Positions 4,974 through 7,631 of a stretch of DNA of 7,631 bases are shown one piece after another (within the stretch, counting starts at the first letter, position 1; each line of letters starts with the position of its first letter). Both the position numbers and the translations under genes were made by a program. Below the pieces are notes generated by a model. It saw only the letters and a list, made by a program, of their open reading frames with translations. It ran no database searches and was not told the DNA's origin. The stretch is from an uncultured Hyphomicrobiales bacterium (GTDB lineage Bacteria > Pseudomonadota > Alphaproteobacteria > Rhizobiales > Beijerinckiaceae): contig CAIVAX010000428.1 in assembly GCA_903903935.1 (NCBI GenBank), positions 1-7,631 of the forward strand, written 5' to 3'.

Positions 4974-6828
4974 AAGCGGATGTTTTGGGCAAGGGCCGAC
5001 GCGGACGGCGCAGCGCAAACAACAAGGCCAAAACGCCAATCGTCACCGGCACCATGCCAACATTGATCAGAGTGAGCAGGCTTTTCAGACCGTCGACATC
5101 ACGGCGCAGGGCAAATTGCACATCGCGCAATTCAGCGCGAATGCTCAGCAATTGCGAGCGGAAGCCTTCAATGGCTTTCAATTGCTCAGCCGATAAAGCC
5201 TCCGAAGCCCCGCCCTCTGCTTTGGGCAATTGCGCAAGCTTTTGCTGCACGTCTTTAAGCTGGTTGGTCAGCTCCTGCTCCTTGGCACGATAGACCCGAT
5301 CCGAGCTTGCTTCCATCTGCTGGATCAATTCGAACGGACGCCAGGACACGCCGCGCCCACGCAAATCAGTCAGCGCAGCACCGCCCACCATTTGCTCAAT
5401 CGCATTGTTCACAAAGTCACCATTATTGGCGAAGGCCTGCGTGAATTGCTGGCCAAGCAGATTGCGCGTGGTGATCCAATTGCGATCCATCAGCATATCC
5501 GCATCACCCACAAGGATGACATTGGGCGGCGAGGTCGAGGCTTTGATCGGATCGCCTGCGCGTTGCGAGCCCTCGGGCTTGCCCGCCGCAAAGGCGCTCT
5601 CCAACTGACCGGTCAAACGCGCCGCCATCACCAGCGGCTTTTCGGATTTTTTCAGACTGGCCAAAAAGCGCCGCGGATCGCCCTGCCTATCTGCAGTGAT
5701 CGATGTTTCCAAAGAGCCAGCCTGCGGCGAGGCAAACACCAGCGGCCGCAATTTGGTGCTCTCTTTGGTCGACTCAAAAAAGCCCGCAGACGTGAACACC
5801 ATTGCCGACAATTGCGACAGCATCACCTCATTGGTGTCAAAGGCCTCTTTGCGCAGCGCCATCCAAGGCAGATTGGGCGCAGCCACGGGGCGACCATCGA
5901 CATTGCGCTCGGTCTGCAAAGCAAAGGTCGGATCACCAACAATGCGCTTCTTATCAAAGCCAACACCCCAAGCCTTGAACAAATCCGCCAGATCGGAGGA
6001 CGCATCTGGCGGGGGCGCACCGCGCGGACCCATTTGATTTTCAGCATTGGGATCCACAAAGATCAAAGTGGAACCGCCACCCATCACCCATTGATCAAGC
6101 GTATATTGGGTGCGCGCAGAAATAGTCTGCGGATGAACAACCATCACAACCTTGGTGTCTTCGGGGAATTGATCAACATCTCCACCAATGGGTTTGACAT
6201 CGAAGAATTGCCGCATCTGCGCCAAAACTTGCTGCTCGGGCATGCCCATTTGCTGATTGCCGGCCAAGCCCAATCCATCGAGTAAAGCAATCACAGCCTT
6301 GCCGCGCCGTCCCAGATCAGAGACGAGACGAGTGAGATCATATTCAAGGAAGGCTTCGCGCTCAGGCGAGAACACTGGAATTGTCGCGCGGCCCGTGGTG
6401 GAATTGGTCGCAGCCAAGCCAAAGAACAATTGCTCGCCAGAGGCGGCCTGGAATTGCGACAGGCCAAAGCCGACAGCGCGATCTTCATCTTCCGAAAAGG
6501 CTTTGGGATCGATAACCTCGAGCACAATGCGCCCATTTGCTCCTGCCACATAGGCATCAAGCATGGAGCGCACGCGCGCCGCAAAAGCGGCAATCTGCGG
6601 GGCTTCCTTGGTCAGGCCGGACGACATGAAAAAGCGGAAGCGCAAAGGCTCCTTGATCTCGCCCAGCATGGCCTGTGTGCCCTTGCTGAGTGAATAGAGA
6701 TGTTGCTGAGTGAGATCGATGCGCTGCGAGCGAAACACTTGCGCGCCAATCAGATTGACACAGCCAAAGATAATGGCCGCCAAAATTGTTGCCAGAATAG
6801 CAATGGTGCCCTTGTTGAACTTGTTCAT
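4972..6828 (-). CDS. GldG-like ABC transporter auxiliary protein
   Basis: A 618-residue protein of the GldG / ABC_transp_aux type, encoded with a GldF-type permease and ATPase. It is anchored by an N-terminal membrane helix (about 8-30) and a C-terminal helix (about 587-606) followed by a basic tail (RRPRRP), with the middle predicted in the periplasm. Family features include SQRIDLTQQHLYSLS just after the first helix, SGEQLFFGLAA followed by AFLEYDLTRLVSDL, the VGDADMLMDR segment (GDAD at 441-444) and NNGDFVNNAIEQM (468-480). A heptad-rich region at about 506-585, broken by a Gly/Ala linker, is a likely coiled coil. The substrate is unknown; in Bacteroidetes GldAFG is linked to gliding, which is not implied here. 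The start at 6828 has GAGGGG 6 nt upstream; the in-frame ATG at 6834 abuts that site and so is less likely. It lies 10 nt after the permease. Confidence 0.88.
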   Translation of the reverse strand: MNKFNKGTIAILATILAAIIFGCVNLIGAQVFRSQRIDLTQQHLYSLSKGTQAMLGEIKEPLRFRFFMSSGLTKEAPQIAAFAARVRSMLDAYVAGANGRIVLEVIDPKAFSEDEDRAVGFGLSQFQAASGEQLFFGLAATNSTTGRATIPVFSPEREAFLEYDLTRLVSDLGRRGKAVIALLDGLGLAGNQQMGMPEQQVLAQMRQFFDVKPIGGDVDQFPEDTKVVMVVHPQTISARTQYTLDQWVMGGGSTLIFVDPNAENQMGPRGAPPPDASSDLADLFKAWGVGFDKKRIVGDPTFALQTERNVDGRPVAAPNLPWMALRKEAFDTNEVMLSQLSAMVFTSAGFFESTKESTKLRPLVFASPQAGSLETSITADRQGDPRRFLASLKKSEKPLVMAARLTGQLESAFAAGKPEGSQRAGDPIKASTSPPNVILVGDADMLMDRNWITTRNLLGQQFTQAFANNGDFVNNAIEQMVGGAALTDLRGRGVSWRPFELIQQMEASSDRVYRAKEQELTNQLKDVQQKLAQLPKAEGGASEALSAEQLKAIEGFRSQLLSIRAELRDVQFALRRDVDGLKSLLTLINVGMVPVTIGVLALLFALRRPRRPLPKTSA

Positions 6829-6834
6829 GTTCAT

Positions 6835-6840
6835 CCCCTC
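6835..6840 (-). promoter_or_regulatory. Ribosome binding site of the GldG-like gene
   Basis: GAGGGG on the minus strand overlaps the permease stop TGA (6841-6839) and stands 6 nt before the ATG at 6828. The alternative ATG at 6834 follows it with no spacer, so 6828 is the preferred start. Confidence 0.65.
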
Positions 6841-7573
6841 AGGCAGCTTTCTTGACATCAATCGCTTGGACATTCAGCCACAAAGCGAAGACAATCAGCG
6901 ACACAAAGAAAATCATCGACGGCATTTCCAACACGCCATCTGTGATGCGCTGGTAATTACCAATGAAGGACATGGAGCGCACCACTTCGAGCACGAGTGG
7001 CGGCGCCCATGAGCGCAAGCCCGCCAGCACCAGATCAAAGCCCGCCATCACAAACAAAAAGCCAACCGCCGCAGAGCTGATGAAAGCCAGCACCTGACTC
7101 TTGGTCAGCGCGGATATGCAAGACGAGATTGCCAGAAAAGCGCCCGCCATCAGCCATGAGCCAATATAGGAAGCCAAGATCACACCATTGTCGGGTGAAC
7201 CCAGAAAATTGACGGTGATCCACACCGGCATGGTCAGCACCAGAGCAAGGCCAGCAAAGGCCCAAGCCGCCAACCATTTGCCAACGACGACTTCCCACAC
7301 ATGCACAGGCAATGTCATCAGCAATTCAATCGTGCCCGAGCGACGCTCCTCCGCCCACAGCCGCATGGCCACAGCAGGCATCAACACAAGATAGAGCCAA
7401 GGATGCCAGAGAAAAAAGCCCGACAGATCAGCCTGCGCCCGATCAAAAAAGCCAGCAACGAAGAAACACATGCCAGCGGCCAAAGCCAGAAAAATGGCCA
7501 GAAACACAGCTGCCAGAGGCGTAGCGAAATAGGCCGCGAATTCGCGGCGGAAAATCAGTCCAATCGTGCGCAT
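6839..7573 (-). CDS. ABC-2 type transporter permease, GldF-like
   Basis: A 244-residue integral membrane subunit of an ABC transporter, with six hydrophobic segments at about 16-42, 52-72, 97-120, 130-155, 160-182 and 219-238. The loop after the second segment carries WAEERRSGTIELLMTLPV (73-90), a hallmark of ABC-2 permeases of the GldF/NosY kind. That loop probably forms the coupling contact with the ATPase. The substrate cannot be read from the sequence. The start at 7573 lies one base after the TGA of the ATPase gene. The longer in-frame start at 7621 lies wholly inside that gene and would put a non-family extension before MRTIGLIFRREF. The GldG-like gene follows 10 nt downstream, and a DUF4340 gene closes the operon. 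Export of a polymer or lipid-linked substrate is only one possibility. Confidence 0.92.
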   Translation of the reverse strand: MRTIGLIFRREFAAYFATPLAAVFLAIFLALAAGMCFFVAGFFDRAQADLSGFFLWHPWLYLVLMPAVAMRLWAEERRSGTIELLMTLPVHVWEVVVGKWLAAWAFAGLALVLTMPVWITVNFLGSPDNGVILASYIGSWLMAGAFLAISSCISALTKSQVLAFISSAAVGFLFVMAGFDLVLAGLRSWAPPLVLEVVRSMSFIGNYQRITDGVLEMPSMIFFVSLIVFALWLNVQAIDVKKAA

Positions 7574-7574
7574 A

Positions 7575-7631
7575 TCAATGCCCCGCAACAGAATGAGTGA
7601 TCTGACGGAAGACTTCATCAAGGCGGGCGCG
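7575..7631 (-). CDS. ABC transporter ATP-binding protein, last 18 residues (partial)
   Basis: The window edge cuts this gene. Only the last 18 codons and the TGA (7577-7575) are visible, reading RARLDEVFRQITHSVAGH. The LDEVFRQIT pattern is the usual tail of ABC-2 type ATPases, where LxxVFxxLT-like endings are common. One base separates its stop from the permease start. This is the expected position of the ATPase in a GldA-GldF-GldG order. The nucleotide-binding motifs lie outside the window, so the call rests on the short tail and the context. Confidence 0.75.
   Translation of the reverse strand, partial: RARLDEVFRQITHSVAGH

Noticed and set aside
4962..5039. Extended N-terminus of the DUF4340 protein from ATG 5039
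   Set aside because: It would overlap the GldG-like gene by about 68 bases and bypass the clear GAGGAG before ATG 4961. The short form gives a normal MKTK plus hydrophobic helix.
5230..6285. Long open frame (351 codons) on the + strand opposite the GldG-like gene
   Set aside because: It lies wholly antisense to a well-supported gene. Its translation is rich in His, Arg and Gln without domain character, and there is no plausible ribosome site; it is a shadow of codon bias.

Overview
The window looks like ordinary chromosomal DNA of an alphaproteobacterium, most likely Hyphomicrobiales (Rhizobiales). This is inferred from moderately high GC, the siroheme sulfite reductase-DUF934 gene pair, compact operons and the protein style; no rRNA or other marker gene is present to fix the genus. 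There are seven protein genes, two of them cut by the window edges. I see no tRNA, rRNA, CRISPR array, insertion sequence or phage gene, and no gap of 300 bases or more without a gene.

Bases 1-1945 (+ strand) hold the end of an assimilatory sulfur operon. It contains a siroheme/[4Fe-4S] nitrite/sulfite reductase (cysI-like, missing its N-terminus) and an overlapping DUF934 gene. A hairpin plus a short T-run overlaps the DUF934 stop codon and probably ends transcription, so no cysH follows here.

Bases 1944-2384 (- strand) encode glyoxalase I (gloA). It probably starts at a TTG codon with a strong Shine-Dalgarno. A divergent intergenic region of about 160 bases separates it from a + strand cation diffusion facilitator (about 2548-3936). 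That region contains a 14-base dyad which pairs fully, using two G.U pairs, only in the gloA-sense RNA. The transporter carries HxxxD/HxxxD zinc-type transport motifs and three tandem C-terminal dimerisation-type domains. Its candidate cytosolic metal ligands lie in the second and third copies, not in the membrane-proximal one.

Bases 3942-7631 (- strand) hold one tightly packed operon, read right to left: the last 18 residues of an ABC ATPase, an ABC-2 permease (GldF type), a GldG-like membrane-anchored auxiliary protein with a C-terminal coiled coil, and a DUF4340 membrane-anchored periplasmic protein. Gaps are 1-10 nt, with Shine-Dalgarno sequences set in or beside the preceding stop codons. 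Together they form a Gld-type ABC system of unknown substrate, and this is the least understood part of the window. It meets the transporter gene tail to tail across a perfect inverted repeat that contains both TAG stop codons.
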